Source: CAYHPY01 sp964358485 (lineage in GTDB: Bacteria > Elusimicrobiota > Elusimicrobia > UBA1565 > UBA9628). From it: 15,908 nucleotides of DNA. Numbering within the stretch: position 1 is the first letter of the stretch; each line of letters begins with the position of its first letter. Below are positions 15,019-15,908 of this stretch, piece after piece. Under the pieces are notes generated by a model, which was not told the origin of the DNA, searched no databases, and worked only from the letters and a program-made list of their open reading frames with translations. A program made the position numbers and the translations under genes. Location of the stretch: positions 1 through 15,908 of the forward strand of contig CAYHPY010000087.1 of NCBI GenBank assembly GCA_964358485.1, written 5' to 3'.

Positions 15019-15908
15019 AGAATTCCATCACCCGGGGGTAGAACGCCGCCAAGGTGGGATAGCGCGCGCGCGCGGATTCGTATTCCCGGTACAACTGCGC
15101 GGTTTCATCGATGTACGGCAGGAAATTTTCCCGCACCCGCCGGACCTTGCCGCGCGCCAGCCCCCGTTCCGAAGCCCAGTCCACCATCCGCGAGGCCAGG
15201 CCCTGAACGATGTGCTCGCGCGCCGTCTGTTCCCAGGAGCCGTACCGGTCCCGGGAGGCGGGGGTTAATAGACCGCGGCTTTTCTCGACTTCCCCCTGAT
15301 GATTCTCCAACAAGCCATCGAGAAGAACGTGCCCGAGTTCGTGCCAAAAGGCCATTCGATGAGGCGCGAGTAAAAACCTTGCCCTTCCCTTCGGGAAGTC
15401 CGTGGGGCCGACGGTGCTCGTGACGAAATAGCCCCCCGCCGCGCGGTCGCGTCCGAGGTGGTTCAAGGCGCCTCCCCCTCCGGCGGGCAGCAGGGGCGCC
15501 AGGATCACGGCGTAGCCCGCGCGGACCTTCATTCCGGAATATTCCTCCATGAGCGCGATGAAGTCCATCGACTCCCGCTGCGCCCCGACCTCTGAAATCC
15601 AGGCGCGGCGCTCCCGGCGGCGGGCGGCCCAAAGCTCCCCGAACCCCGTGTCCCGCGCGAAAGCGCGCAGAGCCTCGAGCAACGGACCGTGGACCCCCGA
15701 ATTTTCCCAAGGGCGCAGGGCCTTGAGCGCCGGCGGCCGGGACAGATAGAGCATCGAACGCTGGGCCCCGGCCTGGCTGAGTCCCCGGCCGAGCGCGGCT
15801 TTCAGGGCCCCGACGGCGGGATGTTTGCGCCAAGGCCGGAGGGCGCGTTTCCAGGATTGGGCGTACGCGGAGCGGGAATCGAATTCAAAGCTCCCCCCCG
15901 CGGGGGGC
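14936..15908 (-). CDS. DUF4932-like metallopeptidase with intact HELGH motif (5' partial)
   Basis: The frame remains open to the window edge, so the start is outside; the ATG at 15754 is internal, because the 50 or so residues before it still align with gene 1 (RKHPAVGALKAALGRG against SHPAVAAYRAAWKAG). The 323 visible residues are homologous to the C-terminal domain of gene 1 along their whole length: EEYSGMKVRAGYAVILAPLL, then FWHELGHVLLDGLL, SWEQTAREHIVQGLASRM and YPTLAAFYPRVMEFF. HELGH (15329-15343) is a complete HExxH zinc-peptidase motif. The Glu of REH (15215-15217) is a plausible third ligand by analogy with DUF4932 proteins; this is inference. The substrate is unknown. Whether a TPR or methylase portion precedes it, as in gene 1, cannot be seen. 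It converges on and overlaps the double-methylase gene by 83 bases. Confidence 0.85.
   Translation of the reverse strand, partial: PPAGGSFEFDSRSAYAQSWKRALRPWRKHPAVGALKAALGRGLSQAGAQRSMLYLSRPPALKALRPWENSGVHGPLLEALRAFARDTGFGELWAARRRERRAWISEVGAQRESMDFIALMEEYSGMKVRAGYAVILAPLLPAGGGGALNHLGRDRAAGGYFVTSTVGPTDFPKGRARFLLAPHRMAFWHELGHVLLDGLLENHQGEVEKSRGLLTPASRDRYGSWEQTAREHIVQGLASRMVDWASERGLARGKVRRVRENFLPYIDETAQLYREYESARARYPTLAAFYPRVMEFFTGLAKRRRGRARDWAPRGARAHDGLV

Noticed and set aside
1..15908. tRNA, rRNA, CRISPR arrays, insertion sequences
   Set aside because: I saw no cloverleaf-like sequence, regular spaced direct repeats, transposase motifs or terminal inverted repeats.

Overview
The window is 15.9 kb of very GC-rich bacterial DNA, densely coding, with no tRNA, rRNA, IS element or CRISPR array that I can see. 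Sec signal peptides and a predicted periplasmic di-heme cytochrome suggest a Gram-negative-type envelope. The gene content (long TPR proteins, FG-GAP/ASPIC-UnbV, MauG-type peroxidase, lineage-specific Cys-rich secreted proteins) resembles uncultivated phyla such as Elusimicrobiota, Acidobacteriota or Myxococcota. That placement is a guess, not a result.

Layout. (1) Bases 3-2918, +: the 3' part of a large gene with a TPR array, a tetrapyrrole-methylase-fold (borosin-like) domain and a DUF4932-like metallopeptidase domain whose HExxH motif is broken (HEMGR). (2) Bases 2821-10789, -: a tight four-gene operon. In transcription order it encodes a seven-unit FG-GAP/ASPIC-UnbV propeller protein, a beta-rich carboxypeptidase-regulatory-like protein, a di-heme cytochrome c peroxidase/MauG homologue with a Cys-rich extension, and a 28-cysteine protein. 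All four have Sec-type signal peptides. (3) Bases 11096-12133, -: an orphan Clp_N-domain protein of visibly lower GC. (4) Bases 12376-15018, +: a second TPR protein with two tandem methylase-fold domains, preceded by a promoter that predicts a leaderless mRNA. (5) Bases 14936-15908, -: a partial gene for a DUF4932-like protein with an intact HELGH motif, homologous to the C-terminus of gene 1.

The most interesting pattern joins the two ends of the window. TPR/methylase-fold proteins are coupled to a DUF4932-like peptidase domain twice: once by fusion, with a damaged active site, and once as a convergent neighbour with an intact site. This suggests an undescribed methylase-peptidase system, perhaps acting on peptides, flanking an exported redox operon. 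Within that operon, the peroxidase tail and the adjacent Cys-rich protein share a cysteine-spaced module, so they probably work together outside the cytoplasm.
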